DNA from: Treponema sp.
GTDB lineage: Bacteria; Spirochaetota; Spirochaetia; Treponematales; Breznakiellaceae
Length of the DNA stretch: 11,257 nt
Direction of reading: 5' to 3'
Assembly (NCBI GenBank): GCA_031270205.1
Contig: JAISYA010000172.1
Coordinates: 1 to 11,257 of the forward strand
How positions within the stretch are numbered: the stretch's first letter is position 1; each line of letters opens with the position of its first letter. The position numbers were made by a program, and so were the translations under genes. This document shows, piece by piece, positions 1 through 5,995 of this stretch. The notes below the pieces were generated by a model. It searched no databases, had not been told where the DNA came from, and worked only from the letters and a program-made list of their open reading frames with translations.

Positions 1-1
1 C

Positions 2-178
2 TTCATTGACTGCCAGGTTCCCACGGGCCACCTGCACAGCCTCGGCGCTGAGGCGCTCGGCCGGGAGGCGTTTCTCGCGCTGCTCGCAAAAACCCTCGGC
101 CCCCGCCGTCCCGGAAACAACGACGCCGCGGACCGCCGGGGAAGCTGGGAAACGGAGGCCGTCCCGCCGCTTGCATAG
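2..178 (+). CDS. aat: Leucyl/phenylalanyl-tRNA-protein transferase, C-terminal end (partial)
   Basis: Only the last 58 residues are present; the gene enters from the left edge. The reading frame starts at base 2 and ends at TAG 176-178. It opens with FIDCQVPTGHLHSLGAE, which matches the conserved Aat segment of type (L/F)IDCQ..n.H..SLGA.e..R..(F/Y)L, close to the C terminus of the family. Aat moves Leu or Phe from aminoacyl-tRNA to proteins with N-terminal Arg or Lys, marking them for ClpS/ClpAP in the bacterial N-degron pathway; it is cytosolic. After the conserved block there is a polar, low-complexity tail of about 30 residues (PRRPGNNDAADRRGSWETE) that I cannot match to the family core. 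A second open frame over the same bases (6-203) is Arg/Ser/Pro-rich and is a shadow. The call rests on one short motif, but that motif is distinctive. Confidence 0.8.
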   Translation, partial: FIDCQVPTGHLHSLGAEALGREAFLALLAKTLGPRRPGNNDAADRRGSWETEAVPPLA

Positions 179-231
179 GGCCTGTTGCGCCTGGGGATTA
201 TAATGGGGCTTGCCGCGCTATATATGAAAGA

Positions 232-262
232 CGCGGTCCTGCCGGCGCCCGGCAGGACCGCG
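232..262 (+). terminator. Perfect 14-bp hairpin downstream of aat, terminator-like
   Basis: CGCGGTCCTGCCGG (232-245) pairs perfectly with CCGGCAGGACCGCG (249-262) around a three-base CGC loop. It lies 54 bases past the aat stop. Its position suggests transcription termination or 3'-end protection of the aat mRNA. No T-run follows on either strand, so it is not a classical intrinsic terminator. A protein-binding dyad is the alternative. Confidence 0.5.
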
Positions 263-310
263 CCGGGGAGGGCCGCTCGCCACAGACGGGAAATGATTCA
301 CTGTCTTTTG

Positions 311-541
311 TGAGCGGCTCAGCTTCTCTGCTGAGCGGCTCAGCTTCTCTGCTGAACAACTCAGCTTCTCTGCTGAACAACTCAGCTTCTCTGCTGAACA
401 ACTCAGCTTCTCTGCTGAGTGACTCAGCTTCTCTGCTGAACAACTCAGCTTCTCTGCTGAGCGGCTCAGCGTCTCTGCTGAGCGGCTCAGTGTCTCTGCT
501 GAGCGGCTCAGTGTCTCTGCTGAGCGGCTTCCCGTCTTTCC
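311..541. repeat. 21-bp tandem repeat array, ten full units plus a decayed one
   Basis: Ten 21-bp units run from 311 to 520 without a break, and an eleventh degenerate unit runs to about 541. The unit is TGAGCGGCTCAGCTTCTCTGC. Units 1-2 have GAGCGGC, units 3, 4, 5 and 7 have GAACAAC, unit 6 has GAGTGAC, and units 8-10 return to GAGCGGC with CAGC changed to CAGCG or CAGTG. The block order suggests growth by slippage or unequal exchange. Each unit is palindromic and offers two exclusive hairpins: GCTGAG-CGG-CTCAGC within a unit, and TCAGC-TTCTCT-GCTGA, which uses the invariant bases. Because 21 is a multiple of 3, several frames stay open (for example Ser-Gly-Ser-Ala-Ser-Leu-Leu heptads from GTG 310, and SAEKLSC-type heptads on the other strand). 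None has a ribosome site or a recognisable domain. With the flanks, 179-640 holds no gene I can support. Confidence 0.9.
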
Positions 542-605
542 CCGGTTTGTATCTCCCGGTTGCAAGTAATGAACGCCGATGCCCTGGGAAAAAGCGGCGC
601 GTTCA

Positions 606-634
606 TTGCGTTTATCCGGTTTTTCGGGTAGAAT
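606..634 (+). promoter_or_regulatory. Candidate sigma-70 promoter of EF-G2, giving a leaderless or near-leaderless mRNA
   Basis: TTGCGT (606-611, weak -35) is separated by 17 bases from TAGAAT (629-634, 5 of 6 consensus). The expected start of transcription is about 641, the A of the first ATG of the EF-G2 gene. Only a weak GGG (626-628) precedes that ATG, consistent with translation that does not depend on Shine-Dalgarno pairing. The -35 match is poor, so this is a prediction. Confidence 0.45.
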
Positions 635-640
635 AAACCA

Positions 641-2680
641 ATGTTACACACCATGCGCAATATCGGTATCATGGCCCACATTGACGCCGGTAAGACAACC
701 ACTACCGAACGGATTCTCTATTACACCGGCAAAAGCCACCGGATAGGGGAGGTTGACGACGGCGAGGCGATAATGGACTGGATGGAGCAGGAGCAGCAGC
801 GGGGAATTACCATCCAGAGTGCCGCCACCACGACCTACTGGAAAGACCACCAGATCAACATTATCGACACCCCGGGCCACGTGGACTTTACCGCCGAGGT
901 GGAGCGCTCCCTGCGGGTGCTGGACGGCGCGGTCGCCATTTTCGACGCGGTCAGGGGCGTGGAGCCGCAGACCGAAACGGTGTGGCGGCAGGCCCGGCGC
1001 TACCGCGTGCCCTGTGTGGGCTACGTAAACAAAATGGACCGTGTCGGCGCGGATTTTTACTTTGTCCTTGAGGACGTGAAAAAAAAACTCGGCGCGCCGG
1101 CGGCGGCGCTGCAAATTCCCATCGGGAAAGAAGGGAGCTTTGAGGGCGTTATCGACCTGATTGAAATGAAGGAAATCCGCTGGGACGCGGCGACTGAAGG
1201 CGAGCGCGTGATTTTTTCCCCGGTGGCCCCGGAGCGGGAAAAAATCGCCCGCGAATGGAGGGAAAAACTCATCGACGCCCTGTCCAGCGTGTCCGACGCC
1301 GTAACCGAAAAGTATTTGTCCGGCGAGGAACTCGACGCCCCCCTTATCCGCACTGAGCTGCGCCGCGCCGCGCTGGGCCGGATGCTTCTCCCCATGCTTG
1401 CCGGCGCTTCCCGCCGCAACATGGGCGTGCAGCCGCTGATCGACGCGATTGTCGACTATCTCCCCGCGCCGGACGAGACGCCGCCGGCCGTTGGGCATCA
1501 CCTTAAAAAAGAAACGGAGATTCAAATCCCCTGCGACCCCAGGGCCCAGCCCCTGGGACTGGTTTTCAAGATTCAAAACGACCGCGAGGCGGGAAGTCTC
1601 TGCTATGTCAGGATGTATTCAGGCGTCCTTAAACCGGGCGGCGTGGTGTTCAACGTGGGAAAGAAGAAGCGGGAACGGGTGAACCGGATACTCAGGATGC
1701 ACTCAAACAAGTCTGAGCCGATGGACGAGCTTGCCGCCGGGGATATCGGCGTAATTATCGGGATGAAGCTGGCCCAGACCGGCGACACCATCGGCAGCGA
1801 AGGCTATCAGATCCTGCTGGAAAAAATGCGGTTCCCCGAGCCGGTCATTTCCGTTTCCATTGAGCCGAAAACCATTTCCGAGCGGGAAAAACTCAAAAGC
1901 GTCCTCGCTTTGCTCTCGAAAGAAGACCCTACCTTCACCACCAGGGAAAACGAGGAAACCGGCCAGCTCATCATCTCCGGCATGGGCGAGCTGCACCTTG
2001 ATATACTTATCACGCGCATACTCAAGGAGTACAAGCTCAGCGCGAAAGCGGGCAACCCCCAGGTAACGTACCGCGAATCGATTAGCCGCGCCGCCGAGCG
2101 TGTCGAAAGTTTCTCGCGCCTTATCGCCGGCAGGGAAAACGCCGCGGCCCTGACGCTGCGGGTGGAGCCGGCGGAGCGCGGTTCGGGAAACCGGTATATC
2201 CGCGCGGCCGCTGCCGGCGGCAAAAATGCTGTACCGGAGGAAATCCTCGACGCCGTGGAGCGCGGCGTCAACGGCGCGTTCGCTTCGGGCATTGTGATGG
2301 GCTATCCCTGCATCGACATACAAGCGACGCTCATTGACGTGCGATACTCCGAGCTTACCGGTACCGAATTCGCCTTTGAGGCCTGCGCCAGCATGGCCTT
2401 TGACGAAGCCTGCCGCGCCGCCTCTCCCATACTGCTGGAGCCGATCATGGCGGTTGACCTTGCCAGCCCCCACGAGTTTGTCGGCGAGGTGATGAGCCTC
2501 GTAACCCAGCGCGGCGGCCAGGTCTTAAGCATGAACCTAAAAACCGAAATTGACGAGATCAAAGCCCACGCGCCCATGGCGAAAATGTTCGGCTTTATGA
2601 CCTCGCTGCGCAGCGTCAGCCAGGGCCGGGCGGGCTTCAGCATGGAATTCTCCCACTTTGAAAAGAAAGCGGAAAGATGA
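641..2680 (+). CDS. fusA2: Elongation factor G, EF-G2 (ribosome-recycling) type
   Basis: This is a 679-residue translational GTPase with all five EF-G domains. Seen in the G domain: P-loop AHIDAGKT (12-19), switch I RGITI (54-58), DTPGH with catalytic His80 (76-80), NKMD (130-133). Domain II starts near residue 290. Domain III spans about 396-470 (SKEDPTF and ISGMGELHLDI). Domain IV starts near NPQVTYRES (472-480), and domain V near LLEPIM (about 597). The C terminus, GFSMEFSHFE, is typical. Domain IV lacks the GGRGQYG stretch that follows the YRE motif in canonical EF-G; IAGREN (495-500) lies there instead. From memory, the sequence resembles the Borrelia second EF-G. In spirochaetes, as in mitochondria, EF-G1 translocates and EF-G2 splits ribosomes together with RRF; that role is inferred here. 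The first ATG (641) was chosen; ATG 653 (Met5) aligns equally well. There is no clear Shine-Dalgarno site. The gene appears monocistronic. Confidence 0.93.
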   Translation: MLHTMRNIGIMAHIDAGKTTTTERILYYTGKSHRIGEVDDGEAIMDWMEQEQQRGITIQSAATTTYWKDHQINIIDTPGHVDFTAEVERSLRVLDGAVAIFDAVRGVEPQTETVWRQARRYRVPCVGYVNKMDRVGADFYFVLEDVKKKLGAPAAALQIPIGKEGSFEGVIDLIEMKEIRWDAATEGERVIFSPVAPEREKIAREWREKLIDALSSVSDAVTEKYLSGEELDAPLIRTELRRAALGRMLLPMLAGASRRNMGVQPLIDAIVDYLPAPDETPPAVGHHLKKETEIQIPCDPRAQPLGLVFKIQNDREAGSLCYVRMYSGVLKPGGVVFNVGKKKRERVNRILRMHSNKSEPMDELAAGDIGVIIGMKLAQTGDTIGSEGYQILLEKMRFPEPVISVSIEPKTISEREKLKSVLALLSKEDPTFTTRENEETGQLIISGMGELHLDILITRILKEYKLSAKAGNPQVTYRESISRAAERVESFSRLIAGRENAAALTLRVEPAERGSGNRYIRAAAAGGKNAVPEEILDAVERGVNGAFASGIVMGYPCIDIQATLIDVRYSELTGTEFAFEACASMAFDEACRAASPILLEPIMAVDLASPHEFVGEVMSLVTQRGGQVLSMNLKTEIDEIKAHAPMAKMFGFMTSLRSVSQGRAGFSMEFSHFEKKAER

Positions 2681-2712
2681 GGCGGCTGCGCCCGGCACAG
2701 CGCTCCTCATCT
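2675..2712. terminator. Probable bidirectional terminator between convergent genes
   Basis: AGATGAGG (2675-2682) pairs with CCTCATCT (2705-2712); inside, GCTG (2685-2688) pairs with CAGC (2698-2701). The EF-G2 stop TGA (2678-2680) sits in the left arm and the stop of the convergent DUF4097 gene (TCA 2707-2709) in the right arm. A T-rich but interrupted tract follows on the - strand side (CTTTCCGCTTTCTTTTC); none follows on the + side. Confidence 0.55.
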
Positions 2713-3741
2713 CCGGTTAATAACGAGGTTCCCCGAACTGAGGCGGGCGTAGACGGTCCACTCCGGGGAAGGGCCGATGGGGCGGAAAACAGTGCTTTTC
2801 CCCCCCGCACTCAGGACCTCCGCCCCGTTTTCGTTTATCCGTACACTGCCGCTGTTCGTAAGCGCGTCCAGGTTAAACGAAAGCCCCGGCGGCATCATGA
2901 CGTCGATGCCGCCGCTTGAGACGTCAAAGCGCAGATCGCCTGAAAGCTCCCGTATGTCGAGACTGACGTTCCCGCTGCTTACCTTGACGCTGCCTTCGCC
3001 GGAAAAAGCCCCCACGGTAAGGCTGCCGCTTGAAACATCCGCGTCCAGGCGGCCTCGCGCCCGTTCAAGGGCGAAGTTTCCGCTGCTTACCTTGACGGCG
3101 GCCGTCCCTTCAAGAGCGCCGATCCGGATGCGGCCGCTTGAGAGCTTGAGACCGTGCTCCCCGCCCGCAATCGTGGCGACGCTCAGGCGGCCGCTTGAAA
3201 CGCTGACGAATGACGTCTCCCCCCTGACACCTGAAATCTCCAGGTCGCCGCTTGAAACCCTGAGCGAAACAGTTCGCGCTGAAACGCGGGACAGGATCAC
3301 CGAGCCTGAAGAGACATGTATATCGATCGTTTGATAATCGGAAAAATCCGTCCCGGCGGACAGGCTGCCGCTGGAATTGGAAATCCGCAGGTTCCCCCTG
3401 AAAGAGCGGGGAATGGCGATTTCCCTCCTGGCCTTCCATGACCAGGGCCACAAAGGCCGCTTGCCCGTGCCGATATGCAGCGAATCCGAAGAGCGGGAGA
3501 TCTTCGCGTAGTAGCGCTGGCGGTCTTTGCTCATGTATTCGTGAACGGTAAGCGTGTTTGTTTCACTTTCCCGAATGATCACGGAATCTGAGGCGCAGTT
3601 TATGGAAAGGTTGTTCACTCCCTCCATGTTGACGCTTTGCGTGTTCACCAGCGGAATGTCTTCCTGTGCGTGAACCGCCTGCGCCGCGCCCGAGAGGAAA
3701 ACCAGCGCCGCCGCCGCGATACGAATTGTTGTCTTTATCAT
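2707..3741 (-). CDS. Secreted DUF4097 (toastrack-type) beta-strand repeat protein
   Basis: This 344-residue protein has a classic signal peptide: basic MIKTTIR, a hydrophobic stretch (about 8-22), and a likely cut after VHA at residue 25. The mature part is a solenoid-like series of short beta strands spaced about 19-21 residues, each opening with (V/L/N)SSG and then a strand (SSGSVILS, SSGDLEIS, SSGRLSVA, SSGNFALE, SSGNVSLD). I count about eleven turns, the last at the C terminus. This is the pattern of DUF4097, also called toastrack, a domain common in envelope-stress gene clusters with LiaF/PspC-like or PadR/HAAS partners. No catalytic residues are visible; a binding or scaffold role in the periplasm or at the surface is inferred. 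AAGGA precedes ATG 3741, and 15 bases separate it from the membrane-protein gene, so it is the last gene of the PadR operon. It converges on EF-G2. Confidence 0.85.
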   Translation of the reverse strand: MIKTTIRIAAAALVFLSGAAQAVHAQEDIPLVNTQSVNMEGVNNLSINCASDSVIIRESETNTLTVHEYMSKDRQRYYAKISRSSDSLHIGTGKRPLWPWSWKARREIAIPRSFRGNLRISNSSGSLSAGTDFSDYQTIDIHVSSGSVILSRVSARTVSLRVSSGDLEISGVRGETSFVSVSSGRLSVATIAGGEHGLKLSSGRIRIGALEGTAAVKVSSGNFALERARGRLDADVSSGSLTVGAFSGEGSVKVSSGNVSLDIRELSGDLRFDVSSGGIDVMMPPGLSFNLDALTNSGSVRINENGAEVLSAGGKSTVFRPIGPSPEWTVYARLSSGNLVINRR

Positions 3742-3756
3742 ATAATATTCCTTTTC

Positions 3757-4671
3757 TTACGATTTACCTTTCATCATCACGCTCTGGACGGCAAGCTGCA
3801 CGGCCACGGCGAAGATAAAGACCAGCCAGGAAACATGAAAACCGAGGAGAAAGCCGAAGAGTATGAACAGACCCACAGCGAAGATCCATATCGCGCCGGA
3901 GGACATGCCGAAGCGGGCCGCGGTAACGGGATCGTTCCACATCTCGCGGCTTGCCTGGGCCTCTTTTTCAGACCGGGCCTTAACCCAGGGTTTTCGGCAG
4001 TCCTTTTCGGTAAGGATGAGGAAGATAAGCAGGGCAAGGCCGGGAATGAAAAAGGGAATGAGGGTGGCGACGGCCTCCATAAGCCCCCGGTCTGTGGCAA
4101 AGTAAGTGAGCGGGGAACAGAGGAGGCCGCCGCCCAGCGCCGCCGCGGCCAATGCGTACCAGATACCGCGCTTTGCCGAAAGGGGATACCGTGAGCCGGT
4201 CTCCTGGGTAACGCCCAGAAAGGTAAAGGCCGCCGCCGTAACGGGGATAAAGCTCAGAAGGACGCCCAGCGCGCGGACGAGTTTTTTGTTCGGCTCCCAG
4301 AACGCCTCAAACGCGGACTGGTCCTCGCCGGTGAAGAAGACCACCGCCGCAAGCACAACGCCGAGGAATAAAACCGCCCCGGTGACGACGTAAAAGGCCA
4401 CCCGCGCCGGCTTGAGGTACTTCCGCATCCCGATATAGGCCTCCTGCAAAACTTCCTGCTTTTTCTTGAGGCTTATCTCGTCCGCCAGCGCGGAAATATC
4501 CCCCAGTTCCCCTGAGGCTTTTTCAAAGGCCGCTTTTTCGTCGAGTCCCCCCGCGGCAAGGTGCGCTATGCGGTCTTCCAGGTTGGACAAGAGTTCTTCC
4601 TTAAAGTCCCGAAGGTCCGCGGTTTCCTCGTATTCGGAAAACAAACGATCCACAAAATTCTTGGTTTCCAT
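3757..4671 (-). CDS. Six-helix membrane protein with N-terminal HAAS/DUF1700-like domain
   Basis: The product is 304 residues long. The first 75 or so residues are soluble and helical (YEETADLRDFKEELLSNLED, then AAFEKASGELGDISALADEI), the pattern of the HAAS/DUF1700 or permease-prefix domain: a charged hairpin followed by a second helix ending in Gly-(D/E)-hydrophobic. Six hydrophobic segments follow at about 90-114, 131-154, 168-192, 200-222, 257-278 and 280-300, so it is an inner-membrane protein with the helical domain probably in the cytoplasm. Families of this type usually sit directly after a PadR gene and before a DUF4097 gene, exactly as here, and are thought to pass an envelope signal; the biochemical role is unknown. 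Its ATG shares one base with the padR stop (TAATG, 4669-4673), so translation is likely coupled. No transporter or enzyme motif is seen. Confidence 0.75.
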   Translation of the reverse strand: METKNFVDRLFSEYEETADLRDFKEELLSNLEDRIAHLAAGGLDEKAAFEKASGELGDISALADEISLKKKQEVLQEAYIGMRKYLKPARVAFYVVTGAVLFLGVVLAAVVFFTGEDQSAFEAFWEPNKKLVRALGVLLSFIPVTAAAFTFLGVTQETGSRYPLSAKRGIWYALAAAALGGGLLCSPLTYFATDRGLMEAVATLIPFFIPGLALLIFLILTEKDCRKPWVKARSEKEAQASREMWNDPVTAARFGMSSGAIWIFAVGLFILFGFLLGFHVSWLVFIFAVAVQLAVQSVMMKGKS

Positions 4672-5006
4672 TATTCATCTCCTAAAAGTTTGCTGAGAAT
4701 TTTCTGGGTAAATTCCCAGTCCCGAAGGTTCTGCCGGTACTGTTCCCGGCCCTTATCGGTGATACGGTAGTACCGCCGCCGTGCTCCCTGGGTTTCATCC
4801 CCCCAATAGGAGCTGATACAGCCCTCGTGTTCCAGCCGCTTGTAACTGGAATACAGGGTTGTTTCCTTTAACTCATACTGCTCTCCGGTACGGTTTAGAA
4901 TTGTGTTGTAAATTTCAAAACCGTAAGCGTCCCCATGCTGAAGAATGCTGAGAACGATGGTGTCCGTATGTCCCCGAAGCACGTCAGATGATAATTTCGG
5001 CTCCAT
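4671..5006 (-). CDS. PadR-family transcriptional regulator
   Basis: This 111-residue protein is a compact winged-helix regulator, the size of small (PadR-s2-type) members. Visible PadR signatures are LRGHTDTIVLSILQHGDAYGFEIY (residues 10-33: LRG, then the Leu-rich helix and the GDAYGFEI turn), the recognition helix TTLYSSYKRLEHEG (49-62), the wing GARRRYYRITDKGREQY (74-90), and a C-terminal dimer helix (about 91-108). Start: the frame is open to 5099, but ATG 5006 has a strong AAGGAGG four bases upstream and gives the normal PadR N terminus, so the extra 31 residues were dropped. PadR proteins are mostly repressors of their own operon, relieved by a ligand or partner; here the partner is probably the membrane protein whose gene overlaps its stop codon. 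The likely target is the promoter at 5161-5189. Confidence 0.9.
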   Translation of the reverse strand: MEPKLSSDVLRGHTDTIVLSILQHGDAYGFEIYNTILNRTGEQYELKETTLYSSYKRLEHEGCISSYWGDETQGARRRYYRITDKGREQYRQNLRDWEFTQKILSKLLGDE

Positions 5007-5049
5007 GCCGCCTCCTTGTCCACTCTCTGCGGCGGGTCTGGCTTTTGTC

Positions 5050-5139
5050 CTAAAGATAGAGAGCGATGACCCCAATCGCCCCGATAAGGATGAGCACAAT
5101 CCCCACAGCCCTCATAATAAGACGCGAACGCTGTTTCAT
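5050..5139 (-). CDS. 29-residue single-helix membrane micropeptide
   Basis: ATG 5137-5139 to TAG 5050-5052 encodes 29 residues: a basic head (MKQRSRLIMR) followed by one hydrophobic stretch (AVGIVLILIGAIGVIALYL) running to the C terminus. This is the shape of a small inner-membrane protein with the N terminus in the cytoplasm. It is the first reading frame after the consensus promoter at 5161-5189, with a predicted leader of about 15 bases. The purine-rich GGGTGGAG lies 2-8 bases before the ATG. PadR starts 43 bases downstream. I know no named homologue. It could act as a small partner of the six-helix HAAS protein or as a translated leader for padR. An alternative start is Met9, which would lose most of the basic head. 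Support comes from promoter, ribosome site and composition, not homology. Confidence 0.6.
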   Translation of the reverse strand: MKQRSRLIMRAVGIVLILIGAIGVIALYL

Positions 5140-5148
5140 TTCTCCACC

Positions 5149-5189
5149 CTGTCAAACTAAATTATACACCGTAATACTACGACTGTCAA
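5149..5189 (-). promoter_or_regulatory. Consensus sigma-70 promoter of the micropeptide-padR-HAAS-DUF4097 operon, with downstream TTTGACAG box
   Basis: Read on the - strand: TTGACA (5189-5184), 17 bases, TATAAT (5166-5161). Both hexamers are perfect consensus. The expected start is about 5154. A second TTTGACAG box lies at 5156-5149, over the start point. The spacer contains the near-palindrome GTAGTATTAC (5180-5171), a possible PadR site. The TGA stop of the upstream lipoprotein gene (5188-5186) lies inside the -35 hexamer. Confidence 0.9.
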
Positions 5190-5941
5190 GAGTTTGGCGA
5201 AAAATTTTTTACGCCGTTCATGCCAAAATTCGCCGCTCCGTAGCGGCTGTCCGAAGAATTGGGAGAATTGAAGGATATTTTCCCGGCAAATTCCAGAGGG
5301 CTTCTCCCTGCCAGCCTGATAAAATCCATGGGCCGTACATCTCCCTTTTCCTTGTCAAAATATGATGCCCCGGCTTCGTCGAGAAGAGTATACACGAACT
5401 GGGAACAGAACATGATGTTGGGCAGCTTTGACTTTTTGCTGAGGAGGCCCAGAAGGTTATAGGAGCTGCCCTCCCGGTTTATTGCCGTAATACGGTTGAT
5501 GAGCGCCTCTTTTTGCCCCGGCGCGGTCCTGAGCCGGAATACCACCAAAGCCGCGTCCGGTTTCCGGTTTAAGTGTTCAGGCCGCTCGCGGTTAAGACCG
5601 GGGAGGGAGGCTCCGTTACCCCCGTTATAACTCACCAGTGTTTCCAGCGCCGGATCAAAGGCCAGGGATATGTGGTTATACGGCGACGCCGTAAAAAGCC
5701 CGATGATCTTGCTTGCGGGACTCCCCGTATCCGAAAGGACGATGTAGATATGAGGATCATCCAGCGCCCGGTAGGCGGCCCTGAAGTACTCCTCCGGCAG
5801 GGAATGGCGGGTAATGTACCGGCTTGAATTATGCTTCGGCAGGTCCCTCAACAGAACGCCCAAATCTTCCGGCGTCAGGCCGGTACAGGAAAAGCCGAGA
5901 AAAACAACAATTCCCGGCAGCAAAAGCATCTTTTTTTTCAT
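5186..5941 (-). CDS. Putative lipoprotein with permuted papain-like (YiiX/C92, NlpC/P60 superfamily) domain
   Basis: The product has 251 residues. A basic start (MKKKM) and hydrophobic segment end in LGFSC (Cys19), a relaxed lipobox acceptable for spirochaetes, so it is probably lipid-anchored. The rest fits the circularly permuted papain-like amidase/peptidase group: strand HIYIVLSDTG (64-73), His90 in SPYNHISLAFD, and the nucleophile candidate Cys179 in MFCSQFVYTLLDEAG, at the start of a helix. His before Cys is the permuted order (C92/YiiX/YebB-like, as opposed to Cys-first NlpC/P60). Such enzymes cleave amide or ester bonds in peptidoglycan peptides or lipids; the substrate here is unknown. 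Start: the frame extends to 5992, but ATG 5941 has AAGGAG seven bases upstream and gives the signal peptide directly at the N terminus. It has its own promoter, and its stop codon lies in the promoter of the next operon. Confidence 0.7.
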   Translation of the reverse strand: MKKKMLLLPGIVVFLGFSCTGLTPEDLGVLLRDLPKHNSSRYITRHSLPEEYFRAAYRALDDPHIYIVLSDTGSPASKIIGLFTASPYNHISLAFDPALETLVSYNGGNGASLPGLNRERPEHLNRKPDAALVVFRLRTAPGQKEALINRITAINREGSSYNLLGLLSKKSKLPNIMFCSQFVYTLLDEAGASYFDKEKGDVRPMDFIRLAGRSPLEFAGKISFNSPNSSDSRYGAANFGMNGVKNFSPNS

Positions 5942-5977
5942 CTTTGACTCCTTGCTTATGAAAGATAAATTAACACG

Positions 5978-5994
5978 GCATGTAAATATCATGC
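5978..5994. promoter_or_regulatory. Inverted repeat GCATG-N7-CATGC in the lipoprotein-gene leader
   Basis: GCATG (5978-5982) and CATGC (5990-5994) form a perfect 5-7-5 dyad just downstream of the predicted start point (about 6001). It is placed like an operator or a short leader hairpin. The regulator is unknown. Confidence 0.35.
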
Positions 5995-5995
5995 T

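Noticed and set aside
311..520. CRISPR array
   Set aside because: Units are contiguous 21-mers without unique spacers, and no cas genes are present.
198..565. Two - strand frames with SREAELF and SAEKLSC heptads
   Set aside because: They depend on TTG starts in or beside the array, overlap each other, and lack a ribosome site. They look like repeat by-products, not coiled-coil genes.
310..636. Open frame of 108 codons (GTG start) encoding Ser-Leu-rich heptads over the repeat array
   Set aside because: No ribosome site. The frame is open because the period is 21 bases, and other frames on both strands are open for the same reason. The sequence after the array has no domain and runs through the EF-G2 promoter.
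644..1576. Long antisense frame (310 codons) inside EF-G2, and another at 1703-2473
   Set aside because: High-GC third positions keep the opposite strand open; the sense frame is an unmistakable EF-G over its full length.
5007..5099. N-terminal extension of PadR by 31 residues
   Set aside because: It lacks a ribosome site and overlaps the micropeptide stop, while ATG 5006 has AAGGAGG and the usual PadR N terminus.
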